Below, in pieces: positions 24,289 to 35,319 of a DNA stretch of 64,000 bases. The notes under the pieces were generated by a model. The model did not search any database and had not been told where the DNA came from. It saw only the letters and a list, made by a program, of their open reading frames with translations. The DNA is from Panulirus ornatus (lineage: Eukaryota > Arthropoda > Malacostraca > Decapoda > Palinuridae): positions 27,011,894 through 27,075,893 of the forward strand of contig NC_092231.1 in assembly GCF_036320965.1 (NCBI RefSeq). Direction: 5' to 3'. The translations under genes and the position numbers were made by a program. Each line of letters opens with the position of its first letter. Within the stretch, counting starts at the first letter, position 1.

Positions 24289-25071
24289 ATGGAGAAAAAC
24301 TGGAGGAAGTGAAGTGTTTTAGATATCTGGGAGTGGATCTGGCAGCGGATGGAACCATGGAAGCGGAAGTGGATCATAGGGTGGGGGAGGGGGCGAAAAT
24401 TCTGGGAGCCTTGAAGAATGTGTGGAAGTCGAGAACATTATCTCGGAAAGCAAAAATGGGTATGTTTGAAGGAATAGTGGTTCCAACAATGTTGTATGGT
24501 TGCGAGGCGTGGGCTATGGATAGAGTTGTGCGCAGGAGGATGGATGTGCTGGAAATGAGATGTTTGAGGACAATGTGTGGTGTGAGGTGGTTTGATCGAG
24601 TAAGTAACGTAAGGGTAAGAGAGATGTGTGGAAATAAAAAGAGCGTGGTTGAGAGAGCAGAAGAGGGTGTTTTGAAATGGTTCGGGCAAATGGAGAGAAT
24701 GAGTGAGGAAAGATTGACCAAGAGAATATATGTGTCGGAGGTGGAGGGAACGAGGAGAAGAGGGAGACCAAATTGGAGGTGGAAAGATGGAGTGAAAAAG
24801 ATTTTGTGTGATCGGGGCCTGAACATGCAGGAGGGTGAAAGGAGGGCAAGGAATAGAGTGAATTGGAGCGATGTGGTATACCGGGGTTGACGTGCTGTCA
24901 GTGGATTGAATCAAGGCATGTGAAGCGTCTGGGGTAAACCATGGAAAGTTGTGTAGGTATGTATATTTGCGTGTGTGGACGTATGTATATACATGTGTAT
25001 GGGGGTGGGTTGGGCCATTTCTTTCGTCTGTTTCCTTGCGCTACCTCGCAAACGCGGGAGACCGACAAAGC

Positions 25072-25087
<16 letters not shown>
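24289..25087 (+). mobile_element. RTE-clade LINE, strongly 5'-truncated young copy
   Basis: It starts directly out of (TA)n at the GEKLEEVKCFRYLGVDLAADG segment, then an open C-terminal frame to the stop at 24888-24890, the short 3' UTR, the terminal hairpin, an A-run and (TA)n. It is nearly identical in sequence to the copies at 1-757, 29.0-29.8 and 31.5-32.2 kb, so it is a recent insertion. Confidence 0.9.

Positions 25088-25162
<75 letters not shown>
25088..25162. repeat. (TA)n microsatellite
   Basis: TA tract of about 37 units continuing the A tail of the preceding RTE copy. Confidence 0.9.
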
Positions 25163-25163
<1 letters not shown>

Positions 25164-26395
25164 TGGTTATTGTTGTATTCCTTCAGTTCATGTAGGATGA
25201 CCTCTTAATTATAAAAGCTAAAAAAAAAAAAAGCATGCAATATGTTTTAAATAATGAATGGCCTCTCATTTACGAGTTTCATATGATTTTGTAGAAGTGA
25301 ACTCTTGTTTTGATAACATGATAGGATAAGATTTTTAATTTACATCATCCTCGCTGCATTTCTTGTATTAACTGTCTTGTGAAGGGATGGATATTGTCTT
25401 TTTGTGTACGGCTTTTTATCTTTGGATATCTATCTGCCTTTTTAACGTGCCTCCTTGTATGTGTGTGTAATCCTTCAGATTATGTGCGAGGAACCTGAGT
25501 TGATTTGATTTGGTAATTCTTTAGTTGAAATTGGATGTCTTATTAAGAAAATAAGGCCATTCCAGGCATCGGCCTTCCCAACAGCAGTAATTCACATCCT
25601 AGAAGAGCACATGTGATGGGCAACTCAGAAATACTCTTTAGATATTGGAAGATCCAGGCACGTTTAAGACAGTCATCAGTAGCTCTTCAAAAATGGATGA
25701 TGTCAGTGATTTGTTTGGTGGTAATGTGGTTGGCGATGAATCTTGTACTGTGGTTGAATTATGATCCATCGCTGATAGATATGGCCAATTTCTTCTTGCC
25801 CCTAGCCCTACTCCCGCTTTTGTCATCTGCATATGCTGAAGTTAATCAGGAAGGGCTTTGTCTTTTGAAGAGTCAGAGGATCATCTCGTCCCCATCACAT
25901 CATTCAGAGCGATACCAGTTTGCATCAGCCTTCACTCCTGCCTGCAGTAGCATGCTTTCCGACATGTTTCATGAGCTCCTCTTCGCCAACGGAACTACCT
26001 TGGCCCACCAGTGATGCTACTACGTTTGTGAATCAAGAACCATTGCAACACAAACCTCGCCAGGTGGTAGAGTGTCCCGCAGTGTATCAAGACAGACTTC
26101 CCCAGAACTTTTTTAAAGGGGAAGTAAATGTTTATAGTTGTGTTACTGGAGTGATAGTTTTCATACATGGTGCTTTGACAAGAAAATAGTAAAATTGGAA
26201 AAAATGTAGCTTAGACATTGAAGCTTATTGATACAGTGGTTAAATTGATGAGAACTACTATTGACGTCTGTGTAAATAAGTTATACATTTCCTTTTTCCA
26301 TAGCCAGAGGTTGAACCATCATGTGACATTCATTTTTTCATTTCATTTCAAGCTAGAAGTTTCAGTTTTCTAAATTGTTTCTTACATTTTTCATA
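25163..26395. other. Unique-looking stretch with one unexplained open frame
   Basis: No recognised repeat. A 133-codon open frame runs 25613-26014 (+). In an overlapping frame ATGGATGATGTCAGTGATTTG at 25693 begins MDDVSDLFGGNVVGDES, an acidic start typical of a nuclear or adaptor protein, but it stops after about 24 codons. Coding-like composition shifts between frames up to about 26140, which fits a decayed processed pseudogene. I cannot name the parent. Confidence 0.3.
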
Positions 26396-26480
26396 TGTAT
26401 ATATATGTATGTGTGTGTGTGTGTGTATATGTGCGTATGTATGTGTATGTGTGTGTATGTGTATATATATATATGTATAT
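26396..26480. repeat. (TG)n/(TA)n microsatellite at the insertion site of the full-length RTE
   Basis: Mixed TG, TATG and TA dinucleotides immediately 5' of the LINE start at about 26481. Confidence 0.85.
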
Positions 26481-29400
26481 TATCCCTGGGGATAGGGGTG
26501 AAAGAATACTTCCCACGCATTCCTCGCGTGTCATAGAAAGCGACTAGAGGGGACGGGAGCGGGGGGCCAGAAATCCTCCCCTCCTTGTATTTTTTTAACT
26601 TTCTAAAATGGGAAACAGAAGAAGGAGTCACGCGGGGAGTGCTCATCCTCCTCGAAGGCTCAGATTGGGGTGCCTAAATGTGTGTGGATGTAACCAAGAT
26701 GTGAAAAAAGGAGAGATAGGTAGTATGTTTGAGGAAAGGAACCTGGATGTTTTGGCTCTGAGTGAAACGAAGCTCAAGGGTAAAGGGGAAGTGGTTTGGG
26801 AATGTCTTGGGAGCAAAGTCAGGGGTTAGTGAGAGGACAAGAGCAAGGGAAGGAGTAGCAGTACTCCTGAAACAGGAGTTGTGGGAGTATGTGATAGAAT
26901 GTAAGAAAGTAAATTCTCGATTAATATGGGTAAAACTGAAAGTTGATAGAGAGAGATGGGTGATTATTGGTGCATATGCACCGGGGCATGAGAAGAAAGA
27001 TCATGAGAGGCAAGTGTTTTGGGAGCAGCTGAATGAGTGTGTTAGTGGTTTTGATGCACGAGACCGGGTTATAGTGATGGGTGATTTGAATGCAAAGGTG
27101 AGTAATGTGGCAGTTGAGGGAATAATTGGTATACATGGGGTGTTCAGTGTTGTAAATGGAAATGGTGAAGAGCTTGTAGATTTATGTGCTGAAAAAGGAC
27201 TGATGATTGGGAATACCTGGTTTAAAAAGCGAGATATACATAAGTATACTTATGTAAGTAAGAGAGATAGCCAGAGAGCGTTATTGGATTACGTGTTAAT
27301 TGACAGGCGCGCGAAAGAGAGACTTTTGGATGTTAATGTGCTGAGAGGTGCAACTGGAGGGATGTCTGATCATTATCTTGTGGAGGCTAAGGTGAAGATT
27401 TGTATGGGTTTTCAGAAAAGAAGAGTGAATGTTGGGGTGAAGAGGGTGGTGAGAGTAAGTGAGCTTGGGAAGGAGACTTGTGTGAGGAAGTACCAGGAGA
27501 GACTGAGTACAGAATGGAAAAAGGTGAGAACAATGGAAGTAAGGGGAGTGGGGGAGGAATGGGATGTATTTAGGGAATCAGTGATGGATTGCGCAAAAGA
27601 TGCTTGTGGCATGAGAAGAGTGGGAGGTGGGTTGATTAGAAAGGGTAGTGAGTGGTGGGATGAAGAAGTAAGAGTATTAGTGAAAGAGAAGAGAGAGGCA
27701 TTTGGAAGATTTTTGCAGGGAAAAAATGCAATTGAGTGGGAGATGTATAAAAGAAAGAGACAAGAGGTCAAGAGAAAGGTACAAGAGGTGAAAAAAAGGG
27801 CAAATGAGAGTTGGGGTGAGAGAGTATCATTAAATTTTAGGGAGAATAAAAAGATGTTCTGGAAGGAGGTAAATAAAGTGCATAAGACAAGGGAGCAAAT
27901 GGGAACTTCAGTGAAGGGTGCAAATGGGGAGGTGATAACAAGTAGTGGTGATGTGAGAAGGAGATGGAGTGAGTATTTTGAAGGTTTGTTGAATGTGTTT
28001 GATGATAGAGTGGCAGATATAGGGTGTTTTGGTCGAGGTGGTGTGCAAAGTGAGAGGGTTAGGGAAAATGATTTGGTAAACAGAGAAGAGGTAGTAAAAG
28101 CTTTGCGGAAGATGAAAGCCGGCAAGGAAGCAGGTTTGGATGGTATTGCAGTGGAATTTATTAAAAAAGGGGGTGACTGTATTGTTGACTGGTTGGTAAG
28201 GTTATTTAATGTATGTATGACTCATGGTGAGGTGCCTGAGGATTGGCGGAATGCGTGCATAGTGCCATTGTACAAAGGCAAAGGGGATAAGAGTGAGTGC
28301 TCAAATTACAGAGGTATAAGTTTGTTGAGTATTCCTGGTAAATTATATGGGAGGGTATTGATTGAGAGGGTGAAGGCATGTACAGAGCATCAGATTGGGG
28401 AAGAGCAGTGTGGTTTCAGAAGTGGTAGAGGATGTGTGGATCAGGTGTTTGCTTTGAAGAATGTATGTGAGAAATACTTAGAAAAGCAAATGGATTTGTA
28501 TGTAGCATTTATGGATCTGGAGAAGGCTTATGATAGAGTTGATAGAGATGCTCTGTGGAAGGTATTAAGAATATATGGTGTGGGAGGCAAGTTGTTAGAA
28601 GCAGTGAAAAGTTTTTATCGAGGATGTAAGGCATGTGTACGTGTAGGAAGAGAGGAAAGTGATTGGTTGTCAGTGAATGTAGGTTTGTGGCAGGGGTGTG
28701 TGATGTCTCCATGGTTGTTTAATTTGTTTATGGATGGGGTTGTTAGGGAGGTGAATGCAAGAGTTTTGGAAAGAGGGGCAAGTATGAAGTCTGTTGGGGA
28801 TGAGAGAGCTTGGGAAGTGAGTCAGTTGTTGTTCGCTGATGATACAGCGCTGGTGGCTGATTCATGTGAGAAACTGCAGAAGCTGGTGACTGAGTTTGGT
28901 AAAGTGTGTGAAAGAAGAAAGTTAAGAGTAAATGTGAATAAGAGCAAGGTTATTAGGTACAGTAGGGTTGAGGGTCAAGTCAATTGGGAGGTGAGTTTGA
29001 ATGGAGAAAAACTGGAGGAAGTGAAGTGTTTTAGATATCTGGGAGTGGATCTGGCAGCGGATGGAACCATGGAAGCGGAAGTGGATCATAGGGTGGGGGA
29101 GGGGGCGAAAATTCTGGGAGCCTTGAAGAATGTGTGGAAGTCGCGAACATTATCTCGGAAAGCAAAAATGGGTATGTTTGAAGGAATAGTAGTTCCAACA
29201 ATGTTGTATGGTTGCGAGGCGTGGGCTATGGATAGAGTTGTGCGCAGGAGGATGGATGTGCTGGAAATAAGATGTTTGAGGACAATGTGTGGTGTGAGGT
29301 GGTTTGATCGAGTAAGTAACGTAAGGGTAAGAGAGATGTGTGGAAATAAAAAGAGCGTGGTTGAGAGAGCAGAAGAGGGTGTTTTGAAATGGTTTGGGCA

Positions 29401-29790
29401 CATGGAGAGAATGAGTGAGGAAAGATTGACCAAGAGGATATATGTGTCGGAGGTGGAGGGAACGAGGAGAAGAGGGAGACCAAATTGGAGGTGGAAAGAT
29501 GGAGTGAAAAAGATTTTGTGTGATCGGGGCCTGAACATGCAGGAGGGTGAAAGGAGGGCAAGGAATAGAGTGAATTGGAGCGATGTGGTATACCGGGGTT
29601 GACGTGCTGTCAGTGGATTGAATCAGGGCATGTGAAGCATCTGGGGTAAACCATGGAAAGCTGTGTAGGTATGTATATTTGCGTGTGTGGACGTATGTAT
29701 ATACATGTGTATGGGGGTGGGTTGGGCCATTTCTTTCGTCTGTTTCCTTGCGCTACCTCGCAAACGCGGGAGACAGCGACAAAGCAAAAA

Positions 29791-29797
<7 letters not shown>
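26481..29797 (+). mobile_element. RTE-clade LINE, essentially full-length copy
   Basis: It begins with the head sequence tatccctggggataggggtg, which is shared with the SINE-like element, then a 5' UTR of about 125 bp, the single ORF (26608-29602), a short-type 3' UTR of about 170 bp, the terminal hairpin and an A tail followed by (TA)n. Microsatellite sequence flanks both ends, so no target-site duplication can be read with certainty. This is the reference copy for the family in this window. Confidence 0.9.
26608..29602 (+). pseudogene. RTE ORF: AP endonuclease + reverse transcriptase, one 2-nt frameshift
   Basis: The ORF would be about 1000 aa, normal for RTE. Endonuclease: LGCLNVCGCN near 26668, LALSETKLKG near 26752, IIGAYAPGHEKKD near 26960, VIMGDLNAKVS near 27071, GMSDHYLVEAKV near 27360. 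RT: GLDGIAVEFIKKGG near 28135, YRGISLLSIPGKLYG near 28308, QCGFRSGRGCVDQ near 28408, VAFMDLEKAYDRVDRD near 28503, LWQGCVMSPWLFNLFMDG near 28685 and QLLFADDTALVAD near 28823 (catalytic Asp pair). The RTE-typical C-terminal tail ends RVNWSDVVYRG. Compared with the copy at 35362, two bases are missing in the ggggaag(ag)tgg stretch near 26790, just after the endonuclease Glu motif. The frame is otherwise open for 946 codons from 26762. LRQGC reads LWQGC. Confidence 0.88.

Positions 29798-29848
<51 letters not shown>
29798..29848. repeat. (TA)n microsatellite
   Basis: Tail tract of the full-length RTE, meeting a minus-strand SINE-like element. Confidence 0.9.
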
Positions 29849-29850
<2 letters not shown>

Positions 29851-30026
29851 TTCTTTCATACTATTCGCCATTTCCCGCACTAGTGAGGTAGCGTCAAGAA
29901 CAGAGGACCGGGCCCCTGAGGGAATATCCTCACCTGGCCCCCTTCTCTGTTCCTCTTTTGGAAAAAAATAATATGAGAGGGGAGGATTTCCAGCCCCCCG
30001 CTCCCTTCCCTTTTAGTCGCCTTTTA

Positions 30027-30028
<2 letters not shown>
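29849..30028 (-). mobile_element. Composite SINE-like element, truncated at its 5' end
   Basis: Minus strand: terminal hairpin (ccatttcccgcactagtgagg), core hairpin arms (aagaacagaggaccgggcc and ggcccccttctctgttcc), then the head as far as tagtcgccttttacga, where (TA)n starts. The first 60 or so bases of the head are missing. Confidence 0.75.

Positions 30029-30090
<62 letters not shown>
30029..30090. repeat. (TA)n microsatellite
   Basis: TA tract between the SINE-like copy and a 5'-truncated RTE copy. Confidence 0.9.
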
Positions 30091-30095
<5 letters not shown>

Positions 30096-31348
30096 CTGTT
30101 GTGGATGAGAGAGCTTGGGAAGTGAGTCAGTTGTTGTTCGCTGATGATACAGCGCTGGTTGCTTATTCATGTGAGAAACTGCAGAAGCTGGTGACTGAGT
30201 TTGGTAAAGTGTGTGAAAGAAGAAAGTTAAGAGTAAATGTGAATAAGAGCAAGGTTATTAGGTACAGTAGGGTTGAGGGTCAAGTCAACTGGGAGGTAAG
30301 TTTGAATGGAGAAAAATTGGAGGAAGTAAAGTGTTTTAGATATCTGGAAGTGGATCTGGCAGCGGATGGAACCATGGAAGCGGAAGTGGATCATAGGGTG
30401 GGGGAGGGGGCGAAAATCCTGGGAGCCTTGAAGAATGTTTGGAAGTCGAGAACATTATCTCGGAAAGCAAAAATGGGTATGTTTGAAGGAATAGTGGTTC
30501 CAACAATGTTGTATGGTTGCAAGGCATGGGCTATGGATAAAGTTGTGCGGAGGAGGGTGGATGTGCTGGAAATGAGATGTTTGAGGACAATATATGGTGT
30601 GAGGTGGTTTGATCGAGTAAGTAACGTAAGGGTAAGAGAGATGTGTGGAAATAAAAAGAGCATGATTGAGAGAGCAGAAGAAGGTGTTTTGAAATGGTTT
30701 GGGCACATGGAGAGAATGAGTGAGGAAAGATTGACCAAGAGGATATATGTGTCAGAGGTGGAGGGAACGAGGAGAAGTGGGAGACCAAATTGGAGGTGGA
30801 AAGATGGAGTGAAAAAGATTTTGAGTGATCGGGGCCTGAACATGCAGGAGGGTGAAAGGCGGGCAAGGAATAGAGTGAATTGGATCGATGTGGTATACCG
30901 GGGTCGACATGTTGTCAATGGATTGAACCAGGGCATTTGAAGCGTCTGGGGTAAACCATGGAAAGTTCTGTGGGGCCTGGATGTGGAAAGGGAGCTGTGG
31001 TTTCAGGCATTATTACATGACAGCTGGAGACTGAGTGTGAACGAATGGGGCCTTTGTTGTCTTTTCCTAGCGCTACCTCACACACATGAGGGGGAGGGGG
31101 ATGTTATTCCATATGTGATGAGGTGGCAATGGGAATAAATAAAGGCAGACAGTGTGAATTATGTACATGTGTAAATGTGTGTATGTCTGTGTGTGTATAT
31201 ATATGTGTGCATTGAGATGTATAGGTGTGTATATTTGCGTGTGTGGATGTGTATGTTTATACATGTGTATGGGGGTGGGTTGGGCCATTTATTTCGTCTG
31301 TTTCCTTGCGCTACCTCGCAAACGCGGGAGACAGCAACAAAGCAAAAA

Positions 31349-31351
<3 letters not shown>
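30091..31351 (+). mobile_element. RTE-clade LINE, 5'-truncated copy of the long-3'-UTR subfamily
   Basis: It starts out of (TA)n inside RT (SVVDERAWEVSQLLFADDTAL) and stays open for 279 codons from 30101 to the stop at 30938-30940. The catalytic FADD is intact. Diagnostic residues: RRSGRPNWRW and KKILSDRG (Ser). The 3' UTR (30940-31345) is the long type with the internal tagcgctacctcacacacatgaggg block near 31069-31090, a CA/TG-rich stretch, and then the common terminal hairpin. Confidence 0.88.
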
Positions 31352-31387
<36 letters not shown>

Positions 31388-31388
31388 A
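31352..31388. repeat. (TA)n microsatellite
   Basis: TA tract following the RTE tail. Confidence 0.88.
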
Positions 31389-31535
31389 AAGGGGGGGAGC
31401 GGGGGGCTGGAAATCCTCCCCTCTCTCTTTTTTTTAATTTTCCAAAAGAGGGAACGGAGAAGGGGTCCAGGTGAGGATATTCCCTCAAAGACCCAGTCCT
31501 CTGTTCTCAACGCTACCTCGCTAATGCGGGAAATG
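31389..31535 (+). mobile_element. SINE-like portion of a SINE-LINE chimera
   Basis: 5'-truncated composite element (from agggggggagcggggggctgg) running through the core hairpin to cgctacctcgctaatgcggg and gaaatggcg. It then switches, without tail or flanking repeat, into LINE coding sequence at 31536. The switch point falls in a short shared string (gcgga). Confidence 0.75.
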
Positions 31536-32260
31536 GCGGAAGTGGATCATAGGGTGGGGGAGGGGGCGAAAATTCTGGGGGCCTTGAAGAATGTGTGGAA
31601 GTCGAGAACATTATCTCGGAAAGCAAAAATGGGTATGTTTGAAGGAATAGTGGTTCCAACAATGTTGTATGGTTGCGAGGCGTGGGCTATGGATAGAGTT
31701 GTGCGCAGGAGGATGGATGTGCTGGAAATGAGATGTTTGAGGACAGTGTGTGGTGTGAGGTGGTTTGATCGAGTGAGTAACGTAAGGGTGAGAGAGATGT
31801 GTGGAAATAAAAAGAGCGTGGTTGAGAGAGCAGAAGAGGGTGTTTTGAAGTGGTTTGGGCACATGGAGAGAATGAGTGAGGAAAGATTGACCAAGAGGAT
31901 ATATGTGTCGGAGGTGGAGGGAACGAGGAGAAGAGGGAGACCAAATTGGAGGTGGAAAGATGGAGTGAAAAAGATTTTGTGTGATCGGGGCCTGAACATG
32001 CAGGAGGGTGAAAGGAGGGCAAGGAATAGAGTAAATTGGAGCGATGTGGTATACCGTGGTTGACGTGCTGTCAGTGGATTGAATCAAGGCATGTGAAGCG
32101 TCTGGGGTAAACCATGGAAAGCTGTGTAGGTGTGTATATTTGCGTGTGTGGACGTATGTATATACATGTGTATGGGGGGGGGTTGGGCCATTTCTTTCGT
32201 CTGTTTCCTTGCGCTACCTCGCAAACGCGGGAGACAGCGACAAAGTATAATAAAAAAAAA
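31536..32260 (+). mobile_element. LINE portion of the SINE-LINE chimera (young RTE 3' end)
   Basis: RTE C-terminal region starting at AEVDHRVGEGAKILGALK, open to the stop at 32061-32063, with the short 3' UTR, terminal hairpin and A-rich tail. It belongs to the Cys (KKILCDRG) short-UTR subfamily. Confidence 0.88.
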
Positions 32261-32281
32261 TATATAATATATATATATATA

Positions 32282-33659
32282 GTGAAGTGAGAAGGAGATG
32301 GAGTAAGTATTTTGAAGGTTTGTTGATGTGCTTGATGATAGAGTGGCAGATATTGGGTGTTTTGTTCAAGATGGTGTGTGAAGAGAGGGTCAGGGAGAAT
32401 GGTTTGGTAAACAGAGAAGACGTAGTGAAAGCTTTGCGGAAGATGAAAGCCAGCAAGACGGTGGGTTTGGATGGTATTGCAGTTCAATTTATTAAAAAAG
32501 GGGGTGAGTGTGTTGTTGACTGGTTGGTAAGGATATTCAATATATGTATGGTTCACTGTGAAGTACCTAAGGATTGGTAGAATGCATGAATAGTGCCATT
32601 GTACAAAGGCAAAGGGGATAAAGGTGAGAGTTCAAATTAAAGAGGTATAATTCTGTTGAGTATTCTTGGGAAACTATATGGGAGGGTATCGACTGAGAGG
32701 GTAAAGGCATGTACAGAGCATCAGATTGAGGAAGAGCAGTGTGGTTTCAGAAGTGGTACAGTGTACATTAGGTGTATGCTTTGAAGAATTTATGTGAGAA
32801 ATACAGAAAAACTGATGGATTTGGATGTAGCATTTATAGGTCTGGAGAAGGCATATGATAGAGTTAACAGAGATACTTTGTGGAAGGTATTAAGAGTATA
32901 AGGTGTGGGAGGTATGCTAGATGCAGTGAAAAGTTCTAATCAAAGATGTAAGGCATGTGTACAAGTAGGAAGAAAGGAAAGTGACTGGTTCCCAGCGAAT
33001 GTTGGGTTGCAGCAGGGATGCATGATGTCTCCATGGCTGTTTAATTTGTTTATGGAAGGGGCTGTTAGGGAGGTGAATGCAAGAGTTTTGGAAAGAGGGG
33101 CAAGTATGCAGTCTGTTGTGGATGAGAGGGCTTGGGTAGTGAGTCAGTTGTTGTTCGCTGATGATACAGCCCTGGTGGCTGATTCGGGTGAGAAATTGCA
33201 GAAGTTGGTGACTGAGTTTGGTAAAGCATGTGAAAGAAGAAAGCTGAGAGTAAATGTGAATAAGAGGAAGGATATTAGGTTCAGTAGGGTTGAGGGACAA
33301 GTCAACTGGGAGGTAAGTTTGAATGGAGAAAAACTGGAGTAAGTGAAGTGTTTTAGATATCTGGGAGTGGATTTAGCAGCAGTTGGAACCATGAAAGCGG
33401 AAGTGAGTCACAGGGTGGGGGAGGGAGCGAAGGTTCTGGGAGTGTTGAAGAATGTGTGGAAGGCGAGAACGTTCTCTCAGAAGGCAAAAATGGGTATGTT
33501 TGAAGGAATAGTGGTTCCACCAATGTTATATGGTTGCGAGGCATGGGCTAAAGATAGGGTTGTGTGAGGGAGGGTGGATGTGCTGGAAATTAAATGTTTA
33601 TGGGCAATACGTGGTGTGAGATGGTTTGATTGAGTAAGTAATGAGAGGGTAAGAGAGAT
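32282..33659 (+). mobile_element. Older RTE-clade LINE, left part (split by a nested insertion)
   Basis: It starts at the EVRRRWSKYFEGLL segment out of (TA)n. It includes MKASKTVGLDGIAVQFIKKGGE near 32445-32510, a degraded YRGI block near 32640, LQQGCMMSPWLFNLFMEG near 33008-33060 and QLLFADDTALVADSG near 33145-33190. The C-terminal part is cut at VREI at 33659. Several stops are present. The other half of this same copy resumes at 36898. Confidence 0.85.
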
Positions 33660-33841
33660 TTTTTTTTTTTTTTTTTTTTTAATACTTTGTCGCTGTCTCC
33701 CGCGTTTGCGAGGTAGCGCAAGGAAACAGACGAAAGAAATGGCCCAACCCCCCCCATACACATGTATATACATACATCCACACACGCAAATATACATACC
33801 TACACAGCTTTCCATGGTTTACCCCAGACGCTTCACATGCC

Positions 33842-35319
33842 TTGATTCAATCCACTGACAGCACGTCAACCCCGGTATACCACATCGCTCCAATTCACTC
33901 TATTCCTTGCCCTCCTTTCACCCTCCTGCATGTTCAGGCCCCGATCACACAAAATCTTTTTCACTCCATCTTTCCACCTCCAATTTGGTCTCCTCTTCTC
34001 CTCATTCCCTCCATCTCCGACACATATATCCTCTTGGTCAATCTTTCCTCACTCATTCTCTCCATGTGCCCAAACCACTTCAAAACACCCTCTTCTGCTC
34101 TCTCAACCACGCTCTTTTTATTTCCACACATCTCTCTTACCCTTACGTTACTCACTCGATCAAACCACCTCACACCACACATTGTCCTCAAACATCTCAT
34201 TTCCAGCACATACATCCTCCTGCGCACAACTCTATCCATAGCCCATGCCTCGCAACCATACAACATTGTTGGAACCACTATTCCTTCAAACATACCCATT
34301 TTTGCTTTCCGAGATAATGTTCTCGACTTCCACACATTCTTCAAGGCCCCCAGAATTTTCGCCCCCTCCCCCACCCTATGATCCACTTCCGCTTCCATGG
34401 TTCCATCCGCTGCCAGATCCACTCCCAGATATCTAAAACACTTCACTTCCTCCAGTTTTACTCCATTCAAACTCACCTCCCAATTGACTTGACCCTCAAC
34501 CCTACTGTACCTAATAACCTTGCTCTTATTCACATTTACTCTTAACTTTCTTCTTCCACACACTTTACCAAACTCAGTCACCAGCTTCTGCAGTTTCTCA
34601 CATGAATCAGCCACCAGCGCTGTATCATCAGCGAACAACAACTGACTCACTTCCCAAGCTCTCTCATCCCCAACAGACTTCATACTTGCCCCTCTTTCCA
34701 AAACTCTTGCATTTACCTCCCTAACAACCCCATCCATAAACAAATTAAACAACCATGGAGACATCACACACTCCTGCCGCAAACCTACATTCACTGAGAA
34801 CCAATCACTTTCCTCTCTTCCTACACGTACACATGCCTTACATCCTCGATAAAAACTTTTCACTGCTTCTAACAACTTTCCTCCCACACCATATATTCTT
34901 AATACCTTCCACAGAGCATCTCTATCAACTCTATCATATGCCTTCTCCAGATCCATAAATGCTACATACAAATCCATTTGCTTTTCTAAGTATTTCTCAC
35001 ATACATTCTTCAAAGCAAACACCTGATCCACACATCCTCTACCACTTCTGAAACCACACTGCTCTTCCCCAATCTGATGCTCTGTACATGCCTTCACCCT
35101 CTCAATCAATACCCTCCCATATAATTTACCAGGAATACTCAACAAACTTATACCTCTGTAATTTGAGCACTCACTCTTATCCCCTTTGCCTTTGTACAAT
35201 GGCACTATGCACGCATTCCGCCAATCCTCAGGCACCTCACCATGAGTCATACATACATTAAATAACCTTACCAACCAGTCAACAATACAGTCACCCCCTT
35301 TTTTAATAAATTCCACTGC
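33842..35319 (-). pseudogene. RTE RT domain and C-terminal tail (3' half of the nested insertion)
   Basis: Minus-strand frame from AVEFIKKGGDCIVDWL through YRGISLLSIPGKLYGRVL, QCGFRSGRGCVDQVF, VAFMDLEKAYDRVDRD, QLLFADDTALVAD and FRYLGVDLAADG to GHMERMSEERLTKR. The turn motif LRQGC is LRQEC here (Gly to Glu), which probably harms RT. A frameshift near 33990 (EGMRRRG instead of EGTRRRGRP) breaks the last 50 or so codons. A short-type 3' UTR lies between 33690 and 33842. Confidence 0.8.

Noticed and set aside
24941..25208. Frames with long Ile-Tyr repeats next to RTE tails
   Set aside because: They are translations of (TA)n tracts.
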